This document shows, in pieces, positions 45,131 through 54,608 of a DNA stretch of 64,000 nt. The stretch is from CAYWYR01 sp964462685 (GTDB lineage: Bacteria; Bacteroidota; Ignavibacteria; Kapaibacteriales; UBA2268), in NCBI GenBank assembly GCA_964462685.1, contig CAYWYR010000010.1, positions 1 through 64,000 of the forward strand, given 5' to 3'. How positions within the stretch are numbered: the stretch's first letter is position 1; each line of letters opens with the position of its first letter. The notes beneath the pieces are model-generated. The model ran no database searches. It saw only the letters and a list, made by a program, of their open reading frames with translations, and was not told the DNA's origin. Both the position numbers and the translations under genes were made by a program.

Positions 45131-46489
45131 TTGAACCAGCCATACTTTATACTGATCGGTTTCTCACTGCTGATCGTTCTGTCTTACGTTTTCAATATCC
45201 TCTCCAAAAAGATGAAGATACCTTCGGTGCTTTTTCTTATCGGTACGGGGATCGGTGTTAAATATCTTTTCGACCTCTATTATCTGGAGATACCTGAGAC
45301 AAGCTTTACCAAACTGGTAGAACTGCTCGGGCAGATAGGACTATTAATGATAGTGCTGGAGGCAGCGGTCGATCTCAAATTGACCAAATCCAAACAGAAG
45401 GTGATAAGGAATTCATTTCTTCTATCACTGCTCGTACTTTTTATTTCCAGCGTCTGTATAGCGGGGGCTATCATGTTCCTGCACCAGGAGCCGTTCTTCA
45501 ATTCGCTTCTGTATGCCATTCCTCTCTCGGTTGTCAGTAGCGCGGTGCTTATCCCCTCGGTGCACACACTTACCCAGAATAAAAAAGAATTCCTGATTTA
45601 CGAATCCACTTTTTCCGATATCGTGGGTATCATGTTCTTCAATTTTGTTGTTCTGCAGGATGATACGTTCACCTTCGGCGGTGTGATAAATATCGTTGTC
45701 ACAATACTCTTATCGTTAGTATTAAGTGTTGTTTTAGTTTATTTCTTCTCAAAGATAAAAACAGAAGTAAAGCTATTCCTTATGATAGCGATACTGTTGC
45801 TGTTCTATGCGATAGGTAAATACTTCCACCTTTCCTCGCTCTTGATGATATTCGTATTCGGGATCGTCCTCAATAACCCGCGTATATTCTTCATCAATAA
45901 GCTGGAAAAGTTCGTGAAGTTCCCGGCTATCCACCGGATGACCAAAGACTTCCGGATAATCACTGCGGAAACGGCCTTTGTCGTCAGAACCTTCTTTTTC
46001 GTAGCCTTTGGTATGTTTATCGATCTGGCTACACTGCTTGATGAGCGGGTCCTTCTTGTCGGTACATTGATTGTGGTGATCATGTATCTGATAAGATATC
46101 TCAACTTCAAGATATTTGTCAAAACCGATGTATTCCCAGAGATATTTCTGGCCCCGAGGGGTTTGATAACTATACTTCTCTTCTTCCAGATACCGCTTAT
46201 GTATCAGATAGATGAAATAGGGAGAGGTCTGCTTCTATTTGTGATTTTGGCTACAGGATTCATAATGATGTTCGCCTTGCTCGCAACCCCGGAAACCAAA
46301 GTAGAAGAGCTGACTATCGTGGATATAGGCCTGTCGCCCTCCAACGACCATGCTATAAACCACCCCGTATATAGCGAATACGACCTGATGCTGGATGATG
46401 AGGATATGGAAGGCATTAAAGAGCCTGATAAGACTGTACTAAAAAAGAAATCACCTCCACCCATACCTATAAAAAAGAAAAAGAAATAG
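45131..46489 (+). CDS. cation:proton antiporter (CPA family)
   Basis: Starts at TTG; 452 residues with about 12 membrane segments to residue 400, then a charged cytoplasmic tail ending in a Lys-rich run. The first helices YFILIGFSLLIVLSYVFNILSKKMKIPSVLFLIGTGIGVKYL, the ELLGQIGLLMIVLEAAVDL segment (about 65-85), and the extended helix containing SAVLIPSVHTL resemble Na+/H+ antiporters of the NhaP/KefB-like branches. The late segment FPEIFLAPRGLITILLFFQIP (about 335-355; APRG) is typical of CPA1. Specific ion unknown. No TrkA-type domain is attached. Confidence 0.85.
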   Translation: MNQPYFILIGFSLLIVLSYVFNILSKKMKIPSVLFLIGTGIGVKYLFDLYYLEIPETSFTKLVELLGQIGLLMIVLEAAVDLKLTKSKQKVIRNSFLLSLLVLFISSVCIAGAIMFLHQEPFFNSLLYAIPLSVVSSAVLIPSVHTLTQNKKEFLIYESTFSDIVGIMFFNFVVLQDDTFTFGGVINIVVTILLSLVLSVVLVYFFSKIKTEVKLFLMIAILLLFYAIGKYFHLSSLLMIFVFGIVLNNPRIFFINKLEKFVKFPAIHRMTKDFRIITAETAFVVRTFFFVAFGMFIDLATLLDERVLLVGTLIVVIMYLIRYLNFKIFVKTDVFPEIFLAPRGLITILLFFQIPLMYQIDEIGRGLLLFVILATGFIMMFALLATPETKVEELTIVDIGLSPSNDHAINHPVYSEYDLMLDDEDMEGIKEPDKTVLKKKSPPPIPIKKKKK

Positions 46490-46541
46490 CCACAAGAAAT
46501 AGCCAGAGGCGGTAAGAAACCCTTCACACCAAGCGTATCTC

Positions 46542-46590
46542 ACACTGAGCCTGCCGAAGTGTAGGATACGGCCGATACGGCCGAGGAATG
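46542..46590. repeat. intergenic palindromic repeat cluster
   Basis: CACTGAGCCTGCCGAAGTG, a variant of the word seen at 22.3 kb, is followed at 46568-46583 by two tandem copies of the 8-mer related to GATACGGCC (GATACGGCCGATACGGCC). Both lie in the gap between the antiporter and the carbonic-anhydrase-like gene. Probably a REP-like noncoding element. Confidence 0.45.
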
Positions 46591-46622
46591 CCGATAATAA
46601 TAACAATGTTGGAGCGATTTCT

Positions 46623-46630
46623 TATTTTTG
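46623..46630 (+). promoter_or_regulatory. possible -7 element (TAnnTTTG)
   Basis: TATTTTTG matches the Bacteroidota -7 consensus, 42 bases before the ATG at 46673. A TTG 11 bases upstream is too close to count as the -33 element. Confidence 0.38.
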
Positions 46631-46672
46631 TCATATTCTCCCTGCACAATCCTAAGAAATGAACTGTCAACA

Positions 46673-47215
46673 ATGAAACTGGAAACCGGAAACAACGCTT
46701 CTATTATTACCTATAAAGGTATCACGCCTAAAATCGATGACTCGGTTTTTCTGTGTGAGGGCGTTCGGATTATCGGTGATGTTGAAATCGGCAGGGATAG
46801 TTCGGTATGGTATAACAGCGTTATCAGGGGTGATGTGCATTATATCAAAATTGGAGAGCGTACCAATATCCAGGATATGAGTATGCTGCACGTAACCAAT
46901 GGCAGATATCCTTTGAACATCGGAAGCGATGTAGGTATAGCACATTCTGTAACACTGCACGGATGTACTATCAAAGATAAATGCCTTATCGGTATGGGAG
47001 CCCTTGTGCTGGATAACGCAACGGTAGAAGAAACCGCTCTTGTGGCTGCGGGAGCAGTGATAAAAGAAGGTTTTACGGTGCCGGCGGGAACTTTGGCAGC
47101 AGGTGTGCCGGCAAAGATTATCCGGGACTTAAGACCCGATGAAATTGAAAGAGTAACAACAACGGCCGCAAATTATGTCGGCTATGTAAAAGATTATAGA
47201 AGCCAGCTCGGCTGA
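46673..47215 (+). CDS. gamma-carbonic-anhydrase-family (left-handed beta-helix) protein
   Basis: From ATG 46673 the protein is 180 residues, the usual length for YrdA/PaaY-like hexapeptide proteins; the upstream start at 46628 would add an atypical leader and lies in the promoter word. Hexapeptide-repeat turns run from about 30 to 150 (FLCEGVRIIGDVEIGRDSSVWYN). The Zn ligands of gamma carbonic anhydrases appear at the usual places: H in MLHVTNGR and HSVTLHGC (two histidines). Activity in this subfamily is variable. It is followed by yicC with a 14-base gap. Confidence 0.88.
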   Translation: MKLETGNNASIITYKGITPKIDDSVFLCEGVRIIGDVEIGRDSSVWYNSVIRGDVHYIKIGERTNIQDMSMLHVTNGRYPLNIGSDVGIAHSVTLHGCTIKDKCLIGMGALVLDNATVEETALVAAGAVIKEGFTVPAGTLAAGVPAKIIRDLRPDEIERVTTTAANYVGYVKDYRSQLG

Positions 47216-47229
47216 TAATGAGAAATATT

Positions 47230-48105
47230 ATGATAAAAAGCATGACCGGCTATAGTAAGGCCGATGCGAATTCAGGCGGTAGCAACGTCACGTTGGAAAT
47301 AAAAAGCGTTAACGGCAAAAACCTCGATCTGACAACCAGAATGCCACGCGATCTTGCGTTTCGCGAGAACGAGATGAAGGATATCGTGCGTAAGTTCACT
47401 ACCCGCGGTAGCGTCACTATCTATATCAATATCGATAACGACAAAACGAAGAGTTCTGTTAATTTCGATAAAGACGCAGCACAGGCTACTTGGAACGAGC
47501 TGGGCGAGCTTAAGCAAAGCCTGAAGCTAAAAGAGACTATCAAGCTTGATCACCTCTTTAAATTCTCCGATTCCTTCATCAGCAAAGAAGTTGATAAAGA
47601 TGAGGAGCAGTTGTGGAAAGCAGTAAAAGACGCTCTATACGCGGCTCTCAAAGATTTTGATAGGATGAGAACCGCCGAAGGCAAGCACCTTTTCCAAGAT
47701 ATGAATAAGCGTATCGGTAATATCCACGAAGCTACTAAAAAAGCCGAGACTCGCGGACTGGAACGCATACCCGAGGAAAGGGAGAAAATGCGTGACCGTA
47801 TTGCTAAGCTGTTCGAAAATGAAGAGATAGATGAACACCGCCTCCAGATGGAGATAGTGGTGATGGCGGATAAACTCGATATTACTGAGGAATGCGTTAG
47901 ACTGTATTCTCATCTTAAACAGTTCCGAGAGTTTATGGAAAGCAAGCAGCCACAGGGCCGCAAACTAAACTTCCTCCTTCAGGAAATGAACAGAGAAGTA
48001 AACACTATTGGCTCCAAAGCCAATGATCCAGAGATCAGCTATCTAGTGGTGGGCATGAAAGAAGAAATAGAAAGAGTAAGAGAGCAGGTACAGAACGTAG
48101 AGTAG
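47230..48105 (+). CDS. yicC: YicC-family endoribonuclease
   Basis: A 291-residue protein from ATG 47230 (MIKSMTGYSKADA is the canonical family start; ATG 47218 would add four residues). YicC_N covers about 1-155 (IKSVNGKNLDLTTRMPRDL, RGSVTIYINI) and the DUF1732 C-terminal domain about 205-291 (RLQMEIVVMADKLDITEECVRLYSHL, KLNFLLQEMNREVNTIGSKA). E. coli YicC is an endoribonuclease affecting sRNA turnover. Usually gmk follows yicC; here the next gene is convergent, so that linkage is lost. Confidence 0.93.
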   Translation: MIKSMTGYSKADANSGGSNVTLEIKSVNGKNLDLTTRMPRDLAFRENEMKDIVRKFTTRGSVTIYINIDNDKTKSSVNFDKDAAQATWNELGELKQSLKLKETIKLDHLFKFSDSFISKEVDKDEEQLWKAVKDALYAALKDFDRMRTAEGKHLFQDMNKRIGNIHEATKKAETRGLERIPEEREKMRDRIAKLFENEEIDEHRLQMEIVVMADKLDITEECVRLYSHLKQFREFMESKQPQGRKLNFLLQEMNREVNTIGSKANDPEISYLVVGMKEEIERVREQVQNVE

Positions 48106-48144
48106 AGATTTGTAAAAATAGAACGCGTCTGCTAAGAGATCAAC

Positions 48145-49716
48145 TTACTCGACAATATCGCGTTGACCCCAGAGGTCTTCGCCGTCAGCATCCCCTAGAT
48201 CATCAGTATCATCATATATGATACTGGTGATTTTCTGTATTAAGTTGGATTCCAACATTTTATTCAGTTTCTGTATCTGAGGTTCATCAAGTACAGTTCC
48301 TTTATTGATAACTACCGAACCCTTATCGGTCTTGATATCATCATTCAGTTCCATCCCAGCTTCAAGAAGCTCAACTTTTTTGATTTCTATTTTACGGTTT
48401 ACTTCCGAACCGTCTTTTTTGATTTGCTTGACCCTTTGGATACTCTTTTCCTTCTGCTCTTCTTCGTATTGTTCTTTTGAGGATAGTTTTTTCTCTACTA
48501 CTAAATGGTCTTCACGGTTGTAGATTATTTCAAGAGTATCTTTAACAGGCTGTAGATGCTTTGTACTACCTCGGCGCGCGCAGTCCTTGAACATATTCAG
48601 CAGATCCTGATCAAACCATTTAACATGCTTGAACATAAAGGCGATGGCTTCATTATGGCGTTCCATTGTTTCTTTGTAGGACTGCTTGAATGAACCTTCT
48701 GATTTTAACTGCTCAACATGTCTTTTTTTGATCTTATAGACCAGATCGTGATAAAGGTTGGAAATAGAAAGTATTTGTCCTTCAATCGGCAGATGCATAC
48801 CCCCAAGCCCTTCGGGTAAACCGCTACCGTCATACTTTTCATACGTCATACTCGAAAGCTTGGCTATCGGCCCGAGCGATTCTACTGTAGTTAACTGCTC
48901 AAAGTTTTTGTAATAATATGCTCGGAATTCTTTTTGGAGCGTTTCATCAATATGCAGAAAGGGCTGTATGACTTGCAGTTTGGGCGGCATCATAATAGTA
49001 TGGATATTATGAATCATACTGGCCAGGGTAACGGCTTGGATCTTCTCTTTTGATAAGTCCATCTGCCTTGCCAAGTGAGTGGCTATTGAGGTTACCTCTT
49101 TTGTATGCGGTGTAAAATACCACTTTTCGCTTTGTGAAACTATGAACGATATATACTTTATCGCTCCTATATCTATACCTGATTTCGTTCCAGAGCTCTC
49201 AGAACTACCACTTTCTTTCATTCGTTCGATATGGCGCCGCATCTCGCCTATCTTTTTCTTGTATTGATCTGATTTGTTTGTCAAATCGTTGATATTATGT
49301 CTCAATACTGAGATATTTCTACGCGACTTGTATTTATCGATACATACTTTAATCGACTGTAAAAGCTGTAAATTATCAAAAGGCTTAGGTTGATAGAGGA
49401 AGGCATTTGCCTTTTGCATCGATTTAACGATTTCTTTAGTCTGTTCCTGTGCGGTCAGTAGGATTTTAACTGCATCCGGGGCGGTTTCCTGGGTTTGTTT
49501 CAGGAAATCAGTTCCCTTCATCTTAGGCATAACCTGATTGGATATTATAACCCAAGGGCGTTTGGTTTTATCTAAGCTTTTGAGATATTCAAGAGCCTTT
49601 TCGCCGTTTTCCAAAGTCTTGATATCATATATAGGGCTACATAGTTTCTCTACGATAAGCCGTATAAACTTATCGCCTTCTACTATTAATATAATTCCAT
49701 TTTCCGATTTATCCAT
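48145..49716 (-). CDS. degenerate receiver plus degenerate HD-GYP protein
   Basis: A 523-residue cytoplasmic protein. Residues 8-125 are a receiver domain in which the phospho-accepting Asp is replaced by N60 (VIISNQVMPKMKG); E13, T88 and K111 are kept. A coiled coil follows (about 140-175). Residues 185-395 follow the HD-GYP plan, but the metal-binding HD is H236-N237 (MIHNIHT), the distal HH pair is TY (292 region), and GYP is G-L-P (YDGSGLPEGLGG). c-di-GMP hydrolysis is therefore unlikely. The C-terminal ~130 residues are highly charged with a late compact segment (DIKTDKGSVVINKGTVLDE) resembling the domain that follows HD-GYP in other proteins. A binding or scaffold role is inferred. Confidence 0.82.
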   Translation of the reverse strand: MDKSENGIILIVEGDKFIRLIVEKLCSPIYDIKTLENGEKALEYLKSLDKTKRPWVIISNQVMPKMKGTDFLKQTQETAPDAVKILLTAQEQTKEIVKSMQKANAFLYQPKPFDNLQLLQSIKVCIDKYKSRRNISVLRHNINDLTNKSDQYKKKIGEMRRHIERMKESGSSESSGTKSGIDIGAIKYISFIVSQSEKWYFTPHTKEVTSIATHLARQMDLSKEKIQAVTLASMIHNIHTIMMPPKLQVIQPFLHIDETLQKEFRAYYYKNFEQLTTVESLGPIAKLSSMTYEKYDGSGLPEGLGGMHLPIEGQILSISNLYHDLVYKIKKRHVEQLKSEGSFKQSYKETMERHNEAIAFMFKHVKWFDQDLLNMFKDCARRGSTKHLQPVKDTLEIIYNREDHLVVEKKLSSKEQYEEEQKEKSIQRVKQIKKDGSEVNRKIEIKKVELLEAGMELNDDIKTDKGSVVINKGTVLDEPQIQKLNKMLESNLIQKITSIIYDDTDDLGDADGEDLWGQRDIVE

Positions 49717-49740
49717 CTCAAAACTATCTGCTGATTTAAA

Positions 49741-52170
49741 TTATAGTTTGTAAGTCAACCCTATACCCCCGCCGATCATCTGCGGGATCCATTCAATGAA
49801 ATCGCTACTATAACCGATTGGCAATGTATATCTTAATTCAGGTGTAAAATACCAATTTCCTGTGATTTTAGCCTCATATGATAAATTAAATGCTACATAA
49901 GGATAAATAAAAGGCTGCTCATCGCCCTCAGCTTCATATATATCACGCTGGCTATCCCCGTTTTCAAAAATGCCGTTAGGAGGCTTTACGATGAATTCCC
50001 TAGCGAGAGGCCCGTCGGTAAGATTTATCATCATACCTCCTTCGATGCCAGCTGAAAATTTTTCGCTGATAATATAGTCTCCTGTAAGTCCTAACATAAT
50101 CGACTGCCCTACACTGAAGTTCTGCCTGATATTTATAGGCTGGGCAGTACCAGTCGCCTCGTCAAAATAAAATGAGCCGCTGCTGTCGATAGCCCACAGG
50201 GTAGGCCCAGCAGATTGGAACTGAACCCTCGCCCCAAAATCAATCGAGCTGAATACCCTTCGGCTAACTTTGAAACCGCCGTACCAACCCAGGTTTCCGC
50301 TAACCCCGGTAGCGAACTGTTCTTCCTGATTACGCAAGATATCACCGCTGAAACCATACCCGTTGGAGTATCCCGCAAAAGCTGTGAAATCTATACCAAG
50401 CAATGGATCTTCGCAATCCACATCGCCGTCATAAAGGCTATAGACAAAGTCATCCCTTAACGGATCATAATCATAACATAGCGTAGCATAAGATGTATTA
50501 CCCGATACATCAACCGCGCGTATAAGTGCGTGAGCCTTCTTGGGCTCCACAATACTGATAGTATTGAGAACTAACTGCGGTGTACCGGATTCGAGCCTTT
50601 TGTTGGGTATCCTTATATTTGAGGATCTAGGGTAATCAACCTTTACCAAACCGAAGTCATTGTTGCCGTCATCCCTGATTATCAGTGATCTGTCATCATC
50701 TCCCAGTTCTATACGTGGCGGTGATTTATCCTCTACTATCTTATAATCAACAAATGACTGCCCGCTGATATTACCGTAAGCGTCGTATTTATCTTTATCG
50801 TATCCAAAGCCATAAGAGATCAGCCCGAACTTTTCGTCCGCCGTTATCTCGTGAGTGCCGAAACTGACCATTACATGTGCCAGTGAATACCTGCTGACCC
50901 CAATTTTACTGAATAGCCCTTCAGCTATCTTGTTCCCGTCCAACCTGACCGACGAAATATAATCAGTAGGTATAACTATATTGATATAATGTTCCCAGAA
51001 ACCGTTTACTGGTGTAGCGAATCTATAGCTTTTGAGAAACTGCTGGGTAGGGCTTACAAGAATCATTGCAGGATCGCCAATAGCATCGCCGTTTTTATTT
51101 CCTTGGGAAAACTGGGCTACAAGTATCGGAAGATTCGATGTTATCTGCAAGGGCTGGGAGTGTTGTTTCTCATAATATTCTCCCGCACCAAGCTCAGCCA
51201 CAAGTTCGCTGTTTTCAAATACCTTTGTACCGTCTCTGTCCGCGAGTACCCGGTAGGTCGATTTTGATCTTCTTGTCAGGTCGCCAAGGTAGAAGTTTCT
51301 CCCCCATGATGAAATCGGAGGCATCTGCTCAACTAAGTGATTACATGCAATGATGTTATCTGGCACATAAGCGCACTGGTGCCCAGAGAAGAATGATATC
51401 TTTTTATCGGATGTAACAAGTGTACCTGTTAGATCATCTTTTGCGTTTCTTTGCTTTGTATTTTGTGCCGCTACCTGATAAACATCCCCTTTATCCAGCT
51501 CTATCGTAAACGGAACGCCAGGCGGTCTGCCAAGGAAAGTAACTGCAGATGGGCGTATAGTAACTTTGGTATTGTCTTCAGTTGCCACAATAGCAAACTG
51601 CGACATCAGTTCTGCCGATACATTGTAGCACATAGCCCTGTATTCTTTGCCTATAACCTCTACTGGCAATGCAAGAAATGTGTCGGTTGTCTGCTTTCTT
51701 CTGTTTAGTCCGTAGGCTGTAATCGGCCTATCGGATGTAACATGAACAGCCATAGATTCTTCTAGCTTCTCGCTGGAGGTTATCTGTGCATTCAGTGGTA
51801 TCTTGACATTTCTGACTGTACCGGCCGGCACCAATACCGTTTCCGAATAATCCAGGGCTCCAATTTCTATCACGACGCGACTATCAAAATCGGATGTAAG
51901 GAAAAGCTCAAGCTCGAGATTGTTCTCTTGCCCTTCGCTAGGGTTGTTGTGGTTGCGCATAAAAGTAATCCAGAATTCTCTTCCTTCGGGGTTTTTCAGC
52001 TGGATATTACTTTGCCTGTTTCTCTCTTGGGAGATTGCTTCGTTTGTAGACATAAACCCTAGTATCATTGCAAATGCCGCTACAGTTAGCATTCGGATAA
52101 AAAGATGTGTTAACAGAATAACAGTACTTTTATCCAATCCGGAGTCTCGATTAATGCAGGATATATTCAT
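49741..52170 (-). CDS. IgGFc-binding-like surface protein with C-terminal barrel domain
   Basis: An 809-residue exported protein. The leader includes a hydrophobic segment (about 27-45). An IgGFc-binding-protein N-terminal-like region (about 58-480) begins with the typical REFWITFMRNH and goes on with VVIEIGALDYSETVLVPAG and SDRPITAYGLNRR. The C-terminal ~230 residues alternate strands (GYSNGYGFSGDILR, LGWYGGFKVSRRVFSSIDFG... GGGIGLTYKL), as in an outer-membrane barrel. The ATG overlaps the TGA of the preceding cohesin-like gene (ATGA), so they are translationally coupled. Likely a surface adhesin or gliding/T9SS-associated protein. Real ligand unknown. Confidence 0.75.
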   Translation of the reverse strand: MNISCINRDSGLDKSTVILLTHLFIRMLTVAAFAMILGFMSTNEAISQERNRQSNIQLKNPEGREFWITFMRNHNNPSEGQENNLELELFLTSDFDSRVVIEIGALDYSETVLVPAGTVRNVKIPLNAQITSSEKLEESMAVHVTSDRPITAYGLNRRKQTTDTFLALPVEVIGKEYRAMCYNVSAELMSQFAIVATEDNTKVTIRPSAVTFLGRPPGVPFTIELDKGDVYQVAAQNTKQRNAKDDLTGTLVTSDKKISFFSGHQCAYVPDNIIACNHLVEQMPPISSWGRNFYLGDLTRRSKSTYRVLADRDGTKVFENSELVAELGAGEYYEKQHSQPLQITSNLPILVAQFSQGNKNGDAIGDPAMILVSPTQQFLKSYRFATPVNGFWEHYINIVIPTDYISSVRLDGNKIAEGLFSKIGVSRYSLAHVMVSFGTHEITADEKFGLISYGFGYDKDKYDAYGNISGQSFVDYKIVEDKSPPRIELGDDDRSLIIRDDGNNDFGLVKVDYPRSSNIRIPNKRLESGTPQLVLNTISIVEPKKAHALIRAVDVSGNTSYATLCYDYDPLRDDFVYSLYDGDVDCEDPLLGIDFTAFAGYSNGYGFSGDILRNQEEQFATGVSGNLGWYGGFKVSRRVFSSIDFGARVQFQSAGPTLWAIDSSGSFYFDEATGTAQPINIRQNFSVGQSIMLGLTGDYIISEKFSAGIEGGMMINLTDGPLAREFIVKPPNGIFENGDSQRDIYEAEGDEQPFIYPYVAFNLSYEAKITGNWYFTPELRYTLPIGYSSDFIEWIPQMIGGGIGLTYKL

Positions 52171-52955
52171 TTTAATAATACAGCCCCTTGCACGATGACT
52201 TTATCACCGGCAATCATATAAACTGTATATCTACCAGAAGTAAGTTTGTTCAGGTTGGGGGTGATAGATAAAGAATATGCACCTTCTGACAAAGGCTCAG
52301 ACTCACTCCAGTTATCTACTATACTGCCTTGGTATAATAGATCAAAACTGTTAAAGGCATCTGCTGTAGCTGCTTGTGAGGTATTAGGTAGCGAGGCGAC
52401 TTTTTCGCCAAGTGAATTATAGAAATGAAATGCGACTTGCTGATTGCCTGCAATTGAAAAAGGAATTGTAAGCCTGCCGGCAAATGGATTAGGATACAGA
52501 GGGGACATATCGGTATCAGGTCTTAACCCTATAATCAGATCGCCTGTGTAAGATATTGTAGCCGTACCGTCTTCAAATTCAATATCGCTACCTTCAAGCT
52601 GAAAGCTCTCAGTAGATATAACGGCTTCTCTGGCACTGCCCAGCAGGAACCTCATTTCAAGTATAAAAAGTGTATCATTGTCAAATAAACCATCAGATGC
52701 TGCAGTTAAGCTTTGCAGGTTATCCCCTGTATCGAAGCTTAATTTTCCATTTGAAAAGGCATACCCTTCTGTAATGATATTCTCTAAAAAAAGAACTCTT
52801 TTATCATACTCTAAGCTAATAACAGACTCCTTTCCTGAAATATCGATATTACTGGCAACAACTGGCACTAGAAAAGTACCTTCGGTGCTTTCCAGTTGCC
52901 TGTTTTCAATAATTATCTCGCTTGAAACGGCAAATGAGAAGCAAAAGAAAATCAA
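52167..52955 (-). CDS. exported cohesin-like protein with C-terminal sorting-like domain
   Basis: The mature protein (SEIIIENRQLES onward) has a cohesin-like sandwich (about 15-150: VISLEYDKRVLFLENII, LFILEMRFLLGS) and a C-terminal T9SS-like domain (PLYPNPFAGRLTIPFSIAG, GRYTVYMIAGDKVIVQG). The signal peptide ...FSIVYLLIFFCFSFAVSS is encoded, but no ATG stands in frame directly before it: the TTG at 52955 cuts it short and the nearest in-frame ATG (53120) lies beyond the likely promoter. The stop overlaps the start of the next gene. The start given is therefore provisional. Confidence 0.65.
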   Translation of the reverse strand: MIFFCFSFAVSSEIIIENRQLESTEGTFLVPVVASNIDISGKESVISLEYDKRVLFLENIITEGYAFSNGKLSFDTGDNLQSLTAASDGLFDNDTLFILEMRFLLGSAREAVISTESFQLEGSDIEFEDGTATISYTGDLIIGLRPDTDMSPLYPNPFAGRLTIPFSIAGNQQVAFHFYNSLGEKVASLPNTSQAATADAFNSFDLLYQGSIVDNWSESEPLSEGAYSLSITPNLNKLTSGRYTVYMIAGDKVIVQGAVLLK

Positions 52956-53076
52956 TAAGTAGACTATAGAAAATCTACAATCAACATGTGGTCTGATATT
53001 ATCTGATTTGATAATGTAACTACTCTCTATAATAATGTGTTGATAAAGTGTTAGTTTGAGGCCGAGACGGTTTTTA

Positions 53077-53084
53077 CAAATATA
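53077..53084 (-). promoter_or_regulatory. -7 element (TAnnTTTG) for the cohesin-like/IgGFc operon
   Basis: The minus strand reads TATATTTG, a perfect -7 word, about 120 bases upstream of the signal-peptide coding region. It argues against the far-upstream in-frame ATG at 53120, since transcription would start downstream of it. Confidence 0.42.
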
Positions 53085-53118
53085 CGAATGAAATAATCCA
53101 ATAATTTTATAACTACCC

Positions 53119-54549
53119 ATGAGATCAAAATTTACCACTACTATAGCCTTGCTTGTGGCTTTATTGTTAGCTACCAGTATCAGCACGTATGGTAGGATTA
53201 TACCTGAATTCGATGTTCGGGTTCTGCCTTCGGCAGGCGCAACCTTCGGTATAGAGAACAGCGGCAGGTATGGCACTGAGATTCCGCTGCTATACCCCGC
53301 CGGTGATACTTTAGCAGCAAGATACACCTACTCCTCTGGTTGGGTGGTTGTAGGTAAAGCGGAGGGGCAGTGGTTCACCCTTAGCACTGTCGATCTTCCC
53401 GCACATGATGCCGATGCGTTGCCTGGCAGCCCCGATAATGGGGAATACGATGCGGCATTCGCACCATACCGGCAGGTTTTTTTCGCAGATGGTTATGATA
53501 CAGATACTGGACAAGAAAGATTCGGCGGGCTTGGCCCGAACTGGCCATTATGGAAAAGAACAGCTTACGGCAGCATAGAGTTCTATTTTCAATGGCGATA
53601 TGGCAGAATAGAATCCGATACCACTTTTCTTAGGCAATCCGGTTTCCCCCTTGGTATTGCCCCTTCTTTTCCCGATCATCTTAAAGCATTGACTTATTCC
53701 AGGCTTGAAAAACCGGAACTCGGCGTATCACTACAGCTAAACGTTTTTTATAGCGATGTGGATGATAGCGGCACTGTTACAACTGCTCAGTTGCTCAATA
53801 AATCGGAGGCTGAGATCGACTCTGTTTATCTTTTCCATATAACTGATACTGAGATAAACAATCCTAAGAGTGCATTCGGAGGTACGGCCAACGATGTATC
53901 GTTTATCGATACCATCCCCATAGATAATTTCGTTGGCGAAACGCCATTGACTGTATCTTATTCCCTGCGTGGCCTTAGCGAGATGGATATTAAAATGAAC
54001 AACTTCCATACCTTCCCGCTATGGCAATCCGATAAGGAAAGCGATACCCATTACCCAACAGGCCGCGAACGGTTCAACCGCAGAAAAGCTTCCAGCGGTT
54101 TTATAATGTACTCGGGTTTATATACGGATTTACTGGTCGAGGATAAAAATCTTGTTGAAGTACTGACAAACAGTACTATGAACTCGCGGAATGAAGGAGA
54201 TGTGATTTCGGCTATAGGAACCGGCCCTTACACACTCGGCACCAACTCTTTAGGGATAACCAAACTCGAAAACCAGCCCTACAATGCTATGATCCAGCTG
54301 GTAACAGGGTTCACCTTCTCCGATATAAGCAACAGCGGCAACGGATATATCGCAGAGTCTGTATCAGAAAATATCTCTAAACTATTCAGGGCAGTAGTGG
54401 ACGGCAGCTATCTGTCCGTAAAAAAAGAGAAAATCAATTCGCCCAAAGAAAGCAAAAACAGAATATACTACAACCAAGCCGATGGCTACTATATAATTAT
54501 CGATGGCATTAAGGTAAAAATAGACCTGAGAGGCGGCGTGGGCAGGTGA
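53119..54549 (+). CDS. exported protein of unknown function
   Basis: A 476-residue protein with signal peptide (about 1-25, TIALLVALLLATSISTYG). The mature part is rich in aromatic residues and short strands (YSSGWVVVGKAEGQWFTLSTVD, RYGRIESDTTFLRQSGFPLGIAPS), with a calcium-loop-like YSDVDDSGTVTTAQLLNK (about 212-229). No family recognised. It lies directly upstream of the RHS cassette array and its stop is 75 bases before the first core copy. Similar long exported proteins just before RHS genes exist in this phylum, but a functional link is only inferred. Composition is core-genome-like (higher GC), unlike the cassettes. Confidence 0.62.
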   Translation: MRSKFTTTIALLVALLLATSISTYGRIIPEFDVRVLPSAGATFGIENSGRYGTEIPLLYPAGDTLAARYTYSSGWVVVGKAEGQWFTLSTVDLPAHDADALPGSPDNGEYDAAFAPYRQVFFADGYDTDTGQERFGGLGPNWPLWKRTAYGSIEFYFQWRYGRIESDTTFLRQSGFPLGIAPSFPDHLKALTYSRLEKPELGVSLQLNVFYSDVDDSGTVTTAQLLNKSEAEIDSVYLFHITDTEINNPKSAFGGTANDVSFIDTIPIDNFVGETPLTVSYSLRGLSEMDIKMNNFHTFPLWQSDKESDTHYPTGRERFNRRKASSGFIMYSGLYTDLLVEDKNLVEVLTNSTMNSRNEGDVISAIGTGPYTLGTNSLGITKLENQPYNAMIQLVTGFTFSDISNSGNGYIAESVSENISKLFRAVVDGSYLSVKKEKINSPKESKNRIYYNQADGYYIIIDGIKVKIDLRGGVGR

Positions 54550-54608
54550 ATTGGGAGATGCTGAGAGCGGACTGCTAGACTTCAAAGGTCGGTCGTCATA
54601 AAACGACC

